Part shown: positions 18,407 to 29,593 of the stretch, piece by piece | Numbering within the stretch: the stretch's first letter is position 1 | Layout of the letters: each line of letters begins with the position of its first letter | Assembly: GCA_001871445.1 (NCBI GenBank) | Contig: MNVD01000010.1 | Span: 1-39,526, forward strand | Reading direction: 5' to 3' | Source: Candidatus Magasanikbacteria bacterium CG1_02_41_34 | GTDB lineage: Bacteria > Patescibacteriota > Patescibacteriia > Magasanikbacterales > UBA922 | Length of the DNA: 39,526 nt | Translations under genes and position numbers: made by a program | Notes under the pieces: generated by a model | What the model saw: only the letters and a program-made list of their open reading frames with translations | Databases searched by the model: none | What the model was told of the DNA's origin: nothing

Positions 18407-19552
18407 TTACTTTTCTTGAAGCCATGGATCGAGCATGTTTACTTGATTTTCCCAAACAAACTCTGTCTTGATGCGATCTTGAGCATTCTTTCCTAATTCG
18501 TCAGCATAGGATGTATTTTTGAGCATGTCCACAATAGTGTCAATCACACTCGGATCGCCCTGATAGAGGTCAACGAGAATCCCAGTCTCTGCATGAAGTA
18601 CTGCCTCCTCTACCCCCCCACTCTTTCCTGCTACAACAGGCAGTGCCGCTGCTGCAGCCTCGAGGAATACAAGTCCGAGCCCTTCTTCTCTTCCTTCATC
18701 TGGATGTGTGAGCAAAACAAACAGATCGGCAAGGTAGTAAAACTTTTTCAATTTATCGTGAGGGATTTCTCCTACATAGCGAACGATGTTTTGAAGATTA
18801 TTTTTTTGAACTTGTTCAAGAATATACTCTTTTTTTGGTCCGTCTCCAATGAGCATCCAAACAAGATGAGGTACTTGCTCAAGAATTTTTGGCATCATAC
18901 GAAGCAGATGAGGAAATCCTTTCCCTTCATCAAATCGCGATACCGTCAGTATGACTTGCTTGCCATGGAGTGCATAGGTATTTTTTAATTCTTCTATAAC
19001 AGCATTGCCTGGTGGCGTGAGAAATGTTTTTTCTGGGCATGGATACATGACAAGTGTACTTGATTCAAACTGAGGAAAGAGTTGAACGTATCTATTCTTG
19101 AGTGATTCACTATTAAAAATAATTTTTGTGGCATATTTTGATACCCCAGCAATCCGTTTTCTCTTCCATGACGATTTGCTGGCAGCAAGGAGATCTGTAC
19201 CATGTGAAAAAAGAAGAAATGGCACCTTGGTAAACTTGCTCGCAATACTTGCCGCATAGCCGACGGGCAAGACATGATGCACCATGATGAGTTCAATCTT
19301 TTCTTTCTTTACAATGCGCCATACTTGCCACACAAGACGAACCCATCGTGGCCATACGAATCTTGGAAAGAGTAGATTTTTTCGAATAATATAGTAAAGT
19401 TGTTTTTCATCCCATTCTTTCATGCCTTTCATTTTTGGAGCAAGTACTACTGTTTTTTTGGGATCAAGTGTATTGGCAAGATCATGTACATATGTCGCAA
19501 TACCACCAACTTGTGGTGGATATTCGAGTGTGATAATGAGTGTTTTTTTCAT
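18407..19552 (-). CDS. Glycosyltransferase family 4 (GT-B)
   Basis: LEYPPQVGGIATYVHDLA...ILTVSRFDEGKGFPHLLRMMPKIL...GREEGLGLVFLEAAAAALPVVAGKSGGVEEAV. Confidence 0.93.
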   Translation of the reverse strand: MKKTLIITLEYPPQVGGIATYVHDLANTLDPKKTVVLAPKMKGMKEWDEKQLYYIIRKNLLFPRFVWPRWVRLVWQVWRIVKKEKIELIMVHHVLPVGYAASIASKFTKVPFLLFSHGTDLLAASKSSWKRKRIAGVSKYATKIIFNSESLKNRYVQLFPQFESSTLVMYPCPEKTFLTPPGNAVIEELKNTYALHGKQVILTVSRFDEGKGFPHLLRMMPKILEQVPHLVWMLIGDGPKKEYILEQVQKNNLQNIVRYVGEIPHDKLKKFYYLADLFVLLTHPDEGREEGLGLVFLEAAAAALPVVAGKSGGVEEAVLHAETGILVDLYQGDPSVIDTIVDMLKNTSYADELGKNAQDRIKTEFVWENQVNMLDPWLQEK

Positions 19553-19553
19553 A

Positions 19554-20981
19554 TTATTTTCGAATCAATTGCAGTGCCTCTTTCAATTCTACCATACATA
19601 CAGAGCGTGTGAGGAAAAGCAATATTGGATATATGACTGCGCCGACAAGTATAGCATAGAAAAAATTGACTTGGGTATTCACGGCATACACCGCAAGAGC
19701 CATGCCTCCAGCTGAAAACAAAATTTGAAAAAATGTCTTTGCTATATAGCCATGTGATACATGTGTAATCTTTGGAACGATAAAATAGCCAAAGACTGTC
19801 AGCAGTACATTGCCAACGAGTGCGGCTACCGCAGCACCAGCCACACCGAGACGAGGAATCAAAATTATATTTAAAAATATATTTACTACCATTACTGTAC
19901 CGACTATAGCAGTCTGTGCTTTTTGTTTGTCACAGGCATTGAGAAATGCGCCAATCGGAAAACTCAGATATGAAAAAATGAGGCTGATAATCAAAATTTG
20001 AAGTGGCAGTACAGAAGGCAAATATTCATCTGTGTAGAGAAGAAGAACGATATCTTTGGAAAGTACGGCAATACCAAACGCAATCGGCATTGCAATAAGC
20101 AGTAAATACTTCACACCCTGCTCAAACACTTGCGAAAGCTTTTTTTTGTCGTGTGCAAAATATTCGCTAAACTTTGGATACAGCGCTGCGATGAGTGCGA
20201 GAGGGATGAATTGGAATGCGTATGTGATTTTGTATGGAATACTATAAAATCCAACTGCTTCGTTTCCCATCATTTTGGAAAGCAAAATAGAATCGATATA
20301 TGAATACACGCGCGCAAAGACAGCCGCAAGGGCAAACGGAATCGCAATACGTGCAATATGCTTTGCCACATCAGATTTGTACGATGGCTTAAGAGTAAGA
20401 TGATGTTTTATTTTGAGTATTGCAATAACAAATATCACGTTTGCTGCACTGGAGACGGTAAACGCAAAAATAAGGTAAATAAGTGGAAAACCTGCATACA
20501 AAAAAAACGTCCCCAAAATTAATGTAAGAAGCTGACTGCCAATAATACTCATTGCTTCGTATTTGAGCTCTCCTAGGGCTCTGAGTGACCCGTAGAGGGT
20601 AAGGTGGAGAGAATCAAGGAGCATCGTTACAGCCGAAAGATAGACAAGATGTCTTGTCTCTATATCGTACCCTATCAGATTGATCACTATCACTGCAGCA
20701 AGATAGCTGAGAAGCCCAAGTCCAATCTTGATTGACAAAATAGTACTAAGATATTCACCAAGTTTTTCTTTTGCTTTTGAAGATTCTCGAATAAAGACAT
20801 TTGTCAATCCAAGATCAACGAATACGACAAACACTGTGGTAAATGACAATGCAAAAAAATATGTCCCAGTACCAGATACCCCGATCTTCCTAGCAATGAG
20901 AGTGAAGTACGCAAAAGCAATGACTTTCTGAAACACAGAAGCCACAGTCATGAACAAAGTATTTTTTGCAGTAGAAGCCAT
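19554..20981 (-). CDS. Polysaccharide flippase (Wzx/MATE-like)
   Basis: 475 aa multi-TM; NTLFMTVASVFQKVIAFAYFTLIARKIGVSGTGTYFFALSF. Confidence 0.9.
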   Translation of the reverse strand: MASTAKNTLFMTVASVFQKVIAFAYFTLIARKIGVSGTGTYFFALSFTTVFVVFVDLGLTNVFIRESSKAKEKLGEYLSTILSIKIGLGLLSYLAAVIVINLIGYDIETRHLVYLSAVTMLLDSLHLTLYGSLRALGELKYEAMSIIGSQLLTLILGTFFLYAGFPLIYLIFAFTVSSAANVIFVIAILKIKHHLTLKPSYKSDVAKHIARIAIPFALAAVFARVYSYIDSILLSKMMGNEAVGFYSIPYKITYAFQFIPLALIAALYPKFSEYFAHDKKKLSQVFEQGVKYLLLIAMPIAFGIAVLSKDIVLLLYTDEYLPSVLPLQILIISLIFSYLSFPIGAFLNACDKQKAQTAIVGTVMVVNIFLNIILIPRLGVAGAAVAALVGNVLLTVFGYFIVPKITHVSHGYIAKTFFQILFSAGGMALAVYAVNTQVNFFYAILVGAVIYPILLFLTRSVCMVELKEALQLIRK

Positions 20982-21039
20982 GAAATCAATTCAAAATGCT
21001 TCTTCAGTATACGCTAGATTTAGCGAAGAAACAAGATTA

Positions 21040-21081
21040 AAAAAAAAACCTTGTCATACATAAAAATTATCGAGACAAGGT
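21040..21081 (-). terminator. Intrinsic terminator downstream of 21106-22038
   Basis: Minus strand ACCTTGTC...GACAAGGT followed by TTTTTTTT. Confidence 0.75.
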
Positions 21082-21105
21082 CTTCATTTTTATAGTGATT
21101 TTTTG

Positions 21106-22038
21106 CTATTTACTAATGGGCACTTCTGGGAATGCTTTATCGAGCAAGGGAGTATTTTTTGCAAAACAATATTCTCCTGCTGGATGTTGCCAATCTTTAC
21201 TTGCTATTGCACTCTCATCTTTTCGTGATGTATCTTCGGTATTGGTATCAAAAGTTGCACAAAGCATGTAGTTGTCTCCCTCACCGACTTTATATCCATA
21301 CTGATCACCAGTTGAAGGATCAACAAAATTGTTTATACTTTGATCATACGGTGAGGTAACTCTCAGTGCGTCTAATGACTCGGGAAGTACTTTATTTGTT
21401 GTATAATAAGATTCTATTTGATACTGAATAGACTGCAACGCAGAAACACGTTCATTATCCAGTCTTTGCAGACGTGCCTGTGTAGGAGAGCCAACAACAA
21501 AAAATGTAAGTACAATAAGCGCAACACTAACAACCGTGGTAGACCAGAGATAGATACTTCGTTTTTGCTTTGTAAGTCCATCTTTTATATCGAGAAGATA
21601 GTATGAAAAGACCAACGCAGCAACAGCAATAGTAGCGAGCGCTTTCAAAATAAATCTGCTCGAAATTTCACCTGAAAGAAATGTATTGACAATCATGATA
21701 AGCGTCACTATGACGATGATTGCTGCCACAAAAAGCGTCAGATACATGAGCCACTTTCGCATTTTGAACGCTTTTCTCTCTGGCTCTTTTGTATACATTT
21801 TTGCCAAAAATATTCTACTGCCTAGGAATACTGGCAGTGTAATAATGAGCATGGAGAGACCTGTACGGAGGATGCCACTAGAATAATCATAGCGCCACAT
21901 ATCAGCACTCACCTCAGGAAAGAGATAATTTATCAGCTGAAAGGTGACCATGAGGAAGGCAATTGCACTCAAGTAGAGTGTAATACTGCTGAGAAGATGA
22001 AGAAAAAAATCCTTTGCTCCTGTGTCATGCTGTGTCAT
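21106..22038 (-). CDS. Multi-TM protein (DUF5671-like N-term) with soluble pseudopilin-like C-terminal domain
   Basis: TM N-half; C-half RLDNERVSALQSIQYQIESYYTTNKVLPESLDAL...FVDPSTGDQYGYKVGEGDNYMLCATFDT. Confidence 0.65.
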   Translation of the reverse strand: MTQHDTGAKDFFLHLLSSITLYLSAIAFLMVTFQLINYLFPEVSADMWRYDYSSGILRTGLSMLIITLPVFLGSRIFLAKMYTKEPERKAFKMRKWLMYLTLFVAAIIVIVTLIMIVNTFLSGEISSRFILKALATIAVAALVFSYYLLDIKDGLTKQKRSIYLWSTTVVSVALIVLTFFVVGSPTQARLQRLDNERVSALQSIQYQIESYYTTNKVLPESLDALRVTSPYDQSINNFVDPSTGDQYGYKVGEGDNYMLCATFDTNTEDTSRKDESAIASKDWQHPAGEYCFAKNTPLLDKAFPEVPISK

Positions 22039-22070
22039 ATGGACAGAGTTAAGAAATAAGAAGGGAGAAA

Positions 22071-22646
22071 TCACTTTTTATGCGTCTGTAATTCAGTAGC
22101 CACTCCTTCCAATCTTTTCATATACAAGACGAGTGCATCGATTGTTTTTTTTATTCTTGAAAGATATTCATCTTTGCGAGTGACATTTCCCTTTTCGTCA
22201 AGAAATGTCTGTACATTGTCAAAACGAAGACTAAATGGGAGAAATATCATCCCTATTTCACTCAACACTGGCTGGATGTGCTCAATGAGTCGAGAGCCAC
22301 CAAGGATACCTGCTGAGACGGCCGCAACAATAACAGGCTTACCTCTATATGCATCATGCTCTTGATCTAGGAGTATTTTCAATTCTCCCGGATAGCCGTG
22401 ATTATATTCAGGACTCACAATAATAAATCCATCAGTTTTTGCTACGATATTTTTCCATACTTTTGTGTCATCATTTTCTTCCCATGGTGGAATAGTTCTT
22501 CCAGACAGATGATCCTTCACATCAACGAGCTCAATAGTAACATCCTCACGTGAAGCTATTTCTGTATACAAAAAGTTTGCAATATGTTCAGAGAGTCTTC
22601 CCTCTCTCGCTGTCCCAAGAAGAATTGTAATATGTAGTTTTTTCAT
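22071..22646 (-). CDS. NAD(P)H-dependent FMN reductase family protein
   Basis: ILLGTAREGRLSEHIANFLY...GFIIVSPEYNHGYPGELKILLDQEHDAYRGKPVIVAAVSAGILGG. Confidence 0.9.
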   Translation of the reverse strand: MKKLHITILLGTAREGRLSEHIANFLYTEIASREDVTIELVDVKDHLSGRTIPPWEENDDTKVWKNIVAKTDGFIIVSPEYNHGYPGELKILLDQEHDAYRGKPVIVAAVSAGILGGSRLIEHIQPVLSEIGMIFLPFSLRFDNVQTFLDEKGNVTRKDEYLSRIKKTIDALVLYMKRLEGVATELQTHKK

Positions 22647-22728
22647 ATATTAGAAGTATAGCAGAGTACACTACGATGAACTAGGGACTGATCTCAAATA
22701 TGTACATTAGAGTTAAAAAAATGGAGTA

Positions 22729-22881
22729 TTAAAACTCCATTTCTTCGTCTTCTTCAAGTTCATCAATTTCTTCGATCTCATCGAGATCCCCTTGGATACA
22801 TTCACATGTACCACAGACATCACATCCTCCACAGATGAGACAGAGAGCTGACTCACAAGTAGGACATACTGCGTCGGTCAT
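22729..22881 (-). CDS. Cysteine-rich mini-protein (50 aa) with acidic tail; putative metal-binding
   Basis: Manual translation MTDAVCPTCESALCLICGGCDVCGTCECIQGDLDEIEEIDELEEDEEMEF*; own promoter and terminator; below the ORF-track size cutoff. Confidence 0.7.
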   Translation of the reverse strand: MTDAVCPTCESALCLICGGCDVCGTCECIQGDLDEIEEIDELEEDEEMEF

Positions 22882-22911
22882 AAATATATACTACATTGCT
22901 AATACTACAAA

Positions 22912-22941
22912 AGTATACGAAGGAACACCACTTCTCGTCAA
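22912..22941 (-). promoter_or_regulatory. Sigma70-like promoter of the Cys-rich mini-protein gene
   Basis: Minus strand TTGACG (22941-22936), 18-nt spacer, TATACT (22917-22912). Confidence 0.7.
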
Positions 22942-22956
22942 CATGCACTGTGGATA

Positions 22957-23373
22957 CTACTTCACGTCTCTGTACTTTTTTGCAACACCAATACGAGCTG
23001 TTTCTCGTTCTATCATAGCCTGAATACGAACAAAATCTACATCTGCAAGTGCATCTTTTTCTTTCATCATTTTTTCTGCTCGTGCTCGAGCGGCTTCCGC
23101 ACGTTCTACATCAATATCTTCCGCACGTTCAGATGTATCTGCCAGGAGGTAGACTTCAGAATTTGGTCTAATTTCTAAAATTCCTGTTGATACCGCAAGA
23201 TGAACAATTTGACCATTTTTGTGTACAAAAACAGCGCCTGGTACAAGTGTTGATACGAGTGGCGCATGATTTTCAAGAACTGTAATTTCCCCATCTCCTG
23301 TGGGGATAGTAACTTTTTCTATTTCGTCTTCGTATGTAACACCATTTGGTGTCACAATTTTGAAGGTAATCAT
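22957..23373 (-). CDS. atpC: ATP synthase F1 epsilon subunit
   Basis: MITFKIVTPNGVTYEDEIEKVTIPTGDGEITVLENHAPLVSTLVPG. Confidence 0.93.
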   Translation of the reverse strand: MITFKIVTPNGVTYEDEIEKVTIPTGDGEITVLENHAPLVSTLVPGAVFVHKNGQIVHLAVSTGILEIRPNSEVYLLADTSERAEDIDVERAEAARARAEKMMKEKDALADVDFVRIQAMIERETARIGVAKKYRDVK

Positions 23374-23381
23374 ATGTTAGA

Positions 23382-23696
23382 TTATTCGTTGATTTGTTGA
23401 ATGGAATCTATTTGTTCTCTTAATGCCTGTGCATAGCTTATGAATGTCGATTTGTATGAACTATCTGCAAATTTTGGAATTCTTTTCGATATAGCATCTT
23501 GAATTATATTTGCTAAGGCTTTCTCAGACATACCAGATATTTCAGTTCTCTGTTCTTGAGAAATTTTATTTAATATGGTTTGGGCAACCACCTCAGCGGA
23601 GACACTCCCGCATTCATTCAATGAATGGAATATATGGCTATCAAAAGCATTTGGATCACCTGGATATATATCAATTGTATGGTGCTTTTCTGACAT
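23382..23696 (-). CDS. Hypothetical 104-aa protein inside the atp operon
   Basis: ORF MSEKHHTIDIYPGDPNAFDSHIFHSLNECG..., tightly spaced between atpC and the cyclophilin gene. Confidence 0.65.
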   Translation of the reverse strand: MSEKHHTIDIYPGDPNAFDSHIFHSLNECGSVSAEVVAQTILNKISQEQRTEISGMSEKALANIIQDAISKRIPKFADSSYKSTFISYAQALREQIDSIQQINE

Positions 23697-23698
23697 AA

Positions 23699-24415
23699 TT
23701 ATTTTACCAATTCAACGCTCTCCACCACAATAGGTATCAATGGTCGATCTTGTGGTCCTGTCGATACTTTTTCAATAGTTTCAACAACATTCATTCCTTC
23801 TACCACCTCACCAAAGTTTGTATGTTTTCCATTGAGCCACGGAGTTTCTGGAGCAGTAACTATGAAAAACTGTGATCCATTTGTATTTGGTCCAGCATTT
23901 GCCATAGCAAGGCTTCCACGAACAAGTGGTTCATCGTTAAATTCATCTTCAAATCGATAGTTTGGTCCACCCGTTCCCCACATCGCTACTTTACTATCAT
24001 CTTTTGAAAGCAAATCTCCTCCCTGAATCATGAAGTCTACAATGATACGATGAAATTTTGTTCCGTCGTACTCCCCTGCTTTTGCAAGATTGAGAAAATT
24101 ATTTACAGTCTTTGGAGATTTGTCTACAAACAATGCTACCGTAATATCTCCAAGATTAGTATGGAGTACGGCTCGTGAATATTCAATAGCAAGATCTTCT
24201 TGTCCATTGATTGTTCTGTTTGAATTTGTCATAGGTGGAAGTTCTGTTACAGTAGCACTTGGTGCTGCAGAAGATGATACTGGTTCTTCTATTACGACAT
24301 CACTTTGCTGATCCATTTCCTGATCATTCACAGGCAATGTTGTATGTTGTTGCTGTGGTATAGAGACACATCCTACACCGATAATAAGAAAAACAAGGGG
24401 AAGAAAAAATTTCAT
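23699..24415 (-). CDS. Cyclophilin-type peptidyl-prolyl isomerase, lipoprotein
   Basis: LIIGVGC lipobox; GEYDGTKFHRIIVDFMIQGGDLLSKDDS...SLAMANAGPNTNGSQFFIVTAPETPWLNGKHTNFGEVVEGMNVV. Confidence 0.95.
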   Translation of the reverse strand: MKFFLPLVFLIIGVGCVSIPQQQHTTLPVNDQEMDQQSDVVIEEPVSSSAAPSATVTELPPMTNSNRTINGQEDLAIEYSRAVLHTNLGDITVALFVDKSPKTVNNFLNLAKAGEYDGTKFHRIIVDFMIQGGDLLSKDDSKVAMWGTGGPNYRFEDEFNDEPLVRGSLAMANAGPNTNGSQFFIVTAPETPWLNGKHTNFGEVVEGMNVVETIEKVSTGPQDRPLIPIVVESVELVK

Positions 24416-24449
24416 AATTCAATATATTGAGAAGACTCTGCATCGAAAC

Positions 24450-25859
<1,410 letters not shown>

Positions 25860-25875
25860 TTACGAGTTTATGTTG

Positions 25876-26835
25876 TTATTCCAACGCTGCTGCACCACCG
25901 GCGATTTCAGCAATTTCTTGCGTAATAGCCGCTTGACGCGCTTTGTTGTAGGTAAGATTCAACTCAGTTATCATGTCACCCGCATTTTCACTCGCATTTT
26001 TCATTGCAACCATTCGCGCACTATGCTCACTTGCTGACGATTCCAAAATTCCTTGATACAATTGCATTTCAACAAGGCGCGGTAGCACTTCTTCGACAAT
26101 CGTATCCAATCCAGGCTCAAAAAGATATCCTTCAATCGGATACTCGTCTTCGACAACATCCTCTTTGATCTCATGCTTTGCTATTTCAGCAGTCATTTTC
26201 TCCAATTCTCTTGATGAAAATGGCAACAGTTGTCGTACCTTAGCATCCTGCGAAAGGCTTGATTGATATTCTGTAAATGCGATAACAACCTTGTCATATG
26301 TTTTACCTATAAATCCTTCCATTGCCATATTTGCAATCGGACGAATGTCATCATAGGATGGTTTTTCTGAGAGTTCATCAAAAACAGCGACAACAGTGTA
26401 TCCTTGTTTTTTTGAAAAACTCACACTTTTTTTCCCAACCGCAAGTACATCGATCTCTACATCTTTCTCCTGTGAAGGAATGATTCCTTGTTCACTACGA
26501 AAAGAAGTCAAACTTTCTATATCAGCAAAAATAGTTTTTGTTTTTTTAAACAAATTTGCATTAAAGCTTCCACATTGTCCACGATTTGAACTGATAATAA
26601 TTGCAAGTACTTTTTTAACTGGTCGCTGCTCGAGTAATGGTACATTTGGTTCATTGAGATGCGCGAGATGTTCCATAAGCTCACGACCAAGTCGTGCATA
26701 CAAGCGCGTATTCAAAACAGTCTCAACAGCCTTACGCATTTTGACAGCAGAGATCATTTCCATCGCCTTAGTCATTTTCTTCGTATTCGTGACCGATTTG
26801 ATGCGACGTTTAATTATTTTGGCGTTTACTGCCAT
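25876..26835 (-). CDS. atpG: ATP synthase F1 gamma subunit
   Basis: KIIKRRIKSVTNTKKMTKAMEMISAVKMRKA; C-term ITELNLTYNKARQAAITQEIAEIAGGAAAL. Confidence 0.96.
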   Translation of the reverse strand: MAVNAKIIKRRIKSVTNTKKMTKAMEMISAVKMRKAVETVLNTRLYARLGRELMEHLAHLNEPNVPLLEQRPVKKVLAIIISSNRGQCGSFNANLFKKTKTIFADIESLTSFRSEQGIIPSQEKDVEIDVLAVGKKSVSFSKKQGYTVVAVFDELSEKPSYDDIRPIANMAMEGFIGKTYDKVVIAFTEYQSSLSQDAKVRQLLPFSSRELEKMTAEIAKHEIKEDVVEDEYPIEGYLFEPGLDTIVEEVLPRLVEMQLYQGILESSASEHSARMVAMKNASENAGDMITELNLTYNKARQAAITQEIAEIAGGAAALE

Positions 26836-26857
26836 ATATTCAACTAACTACAATCAA

Positions 26858-28354
26858 TTATTGAGCTTTCTTCCATTCATCACAAGCATCTTTTACAGAG
26901 GCTTTTGTTTCATCATTCCAATCACCTTTTGCAATTGTCTCAAGAAGTGTTGATTTACTTGCACAAAAAAATGAAAGTAATTTTTCTTCAATTTCTTTCA
27001 TCGTTTCAAGTGCAAAACTGTCAAAATAACCTTCTCCCATAGCAAAAAGTGATACAACTTGTTCCTCAACAGGCATTGGAGAAAACTGTGGTTGTTTCAA
27101 CAATTCTGTCATACGACGACCTCGCTCAATTTGTCTCTTTGTTTCAGGATCAACGTCTGAACTAAACTGTGCGAATGCTTCGAGTTCACGAAATTGTGCA
27201 AGACCAAGTTTCAAACTCCCTGCAACTTTTTTCATTGGTTTTGTTTGTGCTGATCCTCCCACACGTGATACAGAAAGTCCTACGTTCAATGCCGGACGAA
27301 TACCACGATAGAACAAATCTGTTTCAAGGAATATCTGCCCATCTGTAATAGAAATAACGTTTGTTGGAACGTATGCAGAAATATCTCCTCCTTGTGTTTC
27401 AATAATAGGAAGTGCGGTAATAGATCCACCACCGTATTTTTCATTCAAATTGCATGCACGTTCGAGAAGACGTGAATGGAGATAAAAAACATCTCCAGGA
27501 TACGCTTCACGTCCTGGTGGACGACGCAAAAGAAGAGACATTTCGCGGTATGCCCATGCTTGCTTTGTTAGATCATCGTAAATAATAAGAACATCTTTTC
27601 CTTTGTCAGCAAAGTATTCTGCAATTGCACAACCAGTGTATGGAGAAAGGTACGACATAGGTGCTGGTTCACTTGCTCCTGCGGAGACTATCACCGTATA
27701 TTCCATAGCACCTGCTTCTTGCAGTTTACTTGCGATACGTGCAACCTTTGACTCTTTTTGTCCGATAGCAACGTACACACAAATCATATTCTGTCCTTTT
27801 TGATTCAAAATTGCATCAATGGCAATAGCTGTTTTTCCTGTCTGACGATCGCCGATAATGAGCTCACGTTGTCCACGACCGATTGGAATAAGTGCATCGA
27901 TAGCCTTGATACCTGTTTGCATTGGCGTGTCAACAGGTTGGCGTGTCATGACACCTGGAGCAACACGTTCTACAGGATAAAATTCTTTTGTAGAGATATC
28001 ACCATGTCCATCAATAGCAACACCCACGGCATTGACCACACGCCCAATCATAGCATCCCCGACAGGGACAGACATGACACGACCAGTGCGCTTTACTTCA
28101 TCACCTTCTTTGATATGCGTATAATCTCCCAAAATAACAGCACCAACAGTTTCTTCTTCAAGGTTGAGTGCAATACCAAAAACACCACCTGGAAACAGAA
28201 GCATTTCTTGAGATTGACAGTTGGTAAGTCCGGTCATACGAGTGATACCATCCTTTACCTCAATGACAGTTCCGACTTCTTCTGTCTGTACTGTTTTTTC
28301 AAATTGTTCTATGTTTTTCTTGAGCGTCGCGATGACATTGTCTGTATATGACAT
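26858..28354 (-). CDS. atpA: ATP synthase F1 alpha subunit
   Basis: [20 protein letters not shown]; full length. Confidence 0.98.
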   Translation of the reverse strand: MSYTDNVIATLKKNIEQFEKTVQTEEVGTVIEVKDGITRMTGLTNCQSQEMLLFPGGVFGIALNLEEETVGAVILGDYTHIKEGDEVKRTGRVMSVPVGDAMIGRVVNAVGVAIDGHGDISTKEFYPVERVAPGVMTRQPVDTPMQTGIKAIDALIPIGRGQRELIIGDRQTGKTAIAIDAILNQKGQNMICVYVAIGQKESKVARIASKLQEAGAMEYTVIVSAGASEPAPMSYLSPYTGCAIAEYFADKGKDVLIIYDDLTKQAWAYREMSLLLRRPPGREAYPGDVFYLHSRLLERACNLNEKYGGGSITALPIIETQGGDISAYVPTNVISITDGQIFLETDLFYRGIRPALNVGLSVSRVGGSAQTKPMKKVAGSLKLGLAQFRELEAFAQFSSDVDPETKRQIERGRRMTELLKQPQFSPMPVEEQVVSLFAMGEGYFDSFALETMKEIEEKLLSFFCASKSTLLETIAKGDWNDETKASVKDACDEWKKAQ

Positions 28355-28363
28355 ACGGTAATG

Positions 28364-28750
28364 TTATGAAAGTTCTTTTTGTAATTGTTCAAGTTGTGAT
28401 CTGACACTTGCATCTAATATCGTATCACCGGTTCGGACGACTACGCCACCGATGAGTGCTTTGTTGATATTTGTTTCCACTTCAATTTTTTTTCCAAAGA
28501 GTCCTGCTATTTCATCGATCATTTTTTGTGATAATTCTCGTGCACTGGTGATCACAATTTTTTGAATACCTTGTTGCAATTTTGCGTACTCTTTGAACGC
28601 TGTCATGAGATATTCTTTTTTACTCAACGCCCGCTGGTCGATGAGAAACTTTACAAATTCTTCTACTGCCCGTTCCAAAGCTGAACCAGACTTTCCATCG
28701 GTCAATTCAAATAATATTTTGGCGTATTGTTTTGGAAGCAAATTTGCCAT
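28364..28750 (-). CDS. atpH: ATP synthase F1 delta subunit
   Basis: C-term VETNINKALIGGVVVRTGDTILDASVRSQLEQLQKEL; operon position. Confidence 0.9.
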   Translation of the reverse strand: MANLLPKQYAKILFELTDGKSGSALERAVEEFVKFLIDQRALSKKEYLMTAFKEYAKLQQGIQKIVITSARELSQKMIDEIAGLFGKKIEVETNINKALIGGVVVRTGDTILDASVRSQLEQLQKELS

Positions 28751-28754
28751 ACAA

Positions 28755-29261
28755 TTATTTCAAGGATGAAAGGATATCTTTAATCATTTTCCCATCTTTT
28801 TTCTCATCAAGACGTTCTGTTATAATTTTTTCTACAGCCATCACAACAAGCTCTACAGTTTCTTTTCGGAGCATTTCCTTCATTTCTTTTTTATCAATAT
28901 CAATATTTCGCTTTGCTTGAACGATCAACATCTCAATTTCTTTTTTTGCTTTGTCTTTCATCTGTTCTCCGGCTTCTTTTGCTTTTTGATGTGATTGTTC
29001 AATATTTTTATTTGCTTCTACCTTCGATGCATCGATAAGATCTTGTGCTTTTCGTTCTGCCATCTGTAATTCTGTTTTTGCTTGTGTAAAATTATCAATA
29101 GCATCTTTTGCCTTTTGTTGACGATCATCGACCATCTTCATCACTGGCCCAAACGCATATCGTTTTAATAACCAAAAAACAACGAGAAAGTTTATAAGAT
29201 TAAACAATCCCATTCGCCAATCAAACCCAATTTTTCCAAGTATGCCTAATAAATAATCCAT
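28755..29261 (-). CDS. atpF: ATP synthase Fo b subunit
   Basis: MDYLLGILGKIGFDWRMGLFNLINFLVVFWLLKRYAFGPVMKMVDDRQQKAKDAID; start trimmed from the ORF track. Confidence 0.92.
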   Translation of the reverse strand: MDYLLGILGKIGFDWRMGLFNLINFLVVFWLLKRYAFGPVMKMVDDRQQKAKDAIDNFTQAKTELQMAERKAQDLIDASKVEANKNIEQSHQKAKEAGEQMKDKAKKEIEMLIVQAKRNIDIDKKEMKEMLRKETVELVVMAVEKIITERLDEKKDGKMIKDILSSLK

Positions 29262-29288
29262 AAAATAGTACAACGAATATATGAGTAC

Positions 29289-29355
29289 TCTCCTAGTAGG
29301 AGAAGTTTGACAGAGAACAGTATGTTCATCTACCAAACTCCCCCTATGAGGGAGT
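29289..29355. promoter_or_regulatory. Cluster of competing hairpins between atpE and atpF
   Basis: TCTCCTA-G-TAGGAGA; AGTTTG...CAAACT; ACTCCC-7 nt-GGGAGT; the latter two share nucleotides 29337-29339. Confidence 0.6.
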
Positions 29356-29360
29356 GTCTA

Positions 29361-29576
29361 TTATACGATGAAGAATGCAACGAATGCGTAGATCGCAGTC
29401 GATTCTGCAAGTGCAACGCCAATGATCATCTTTGAAAAGATGCTTCCTTCCATCTTTGGATTACGACCGATTGCTTCGAGCGCTTTTCCAATAAGATATC
29501 CTTCACCTATACCAGAGCCTCCCATGGTAATGGTGCAAAGTCCCTTTGCAATAAGACGAGCTGAGTCAACGTCCAT
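29361..29576 (-). CDS. atpE: ATP synthase Fo c subunit
   Basis: 71 aa; GGSGIGEGYLIGKALEAIGRNP loop and ALAESTAIYAF ion-binding helix. Confidence 0.95.
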   Translation of the reverse strand: MDVDSARLIAKGLCTITMGGSGIGEGYLIGKALEAIGRNPKMEGSIFSKMIIGVALAESTAIYAFVAFFIV

Positions 29577-29593
29577 ATGTGTATATTAATTAA

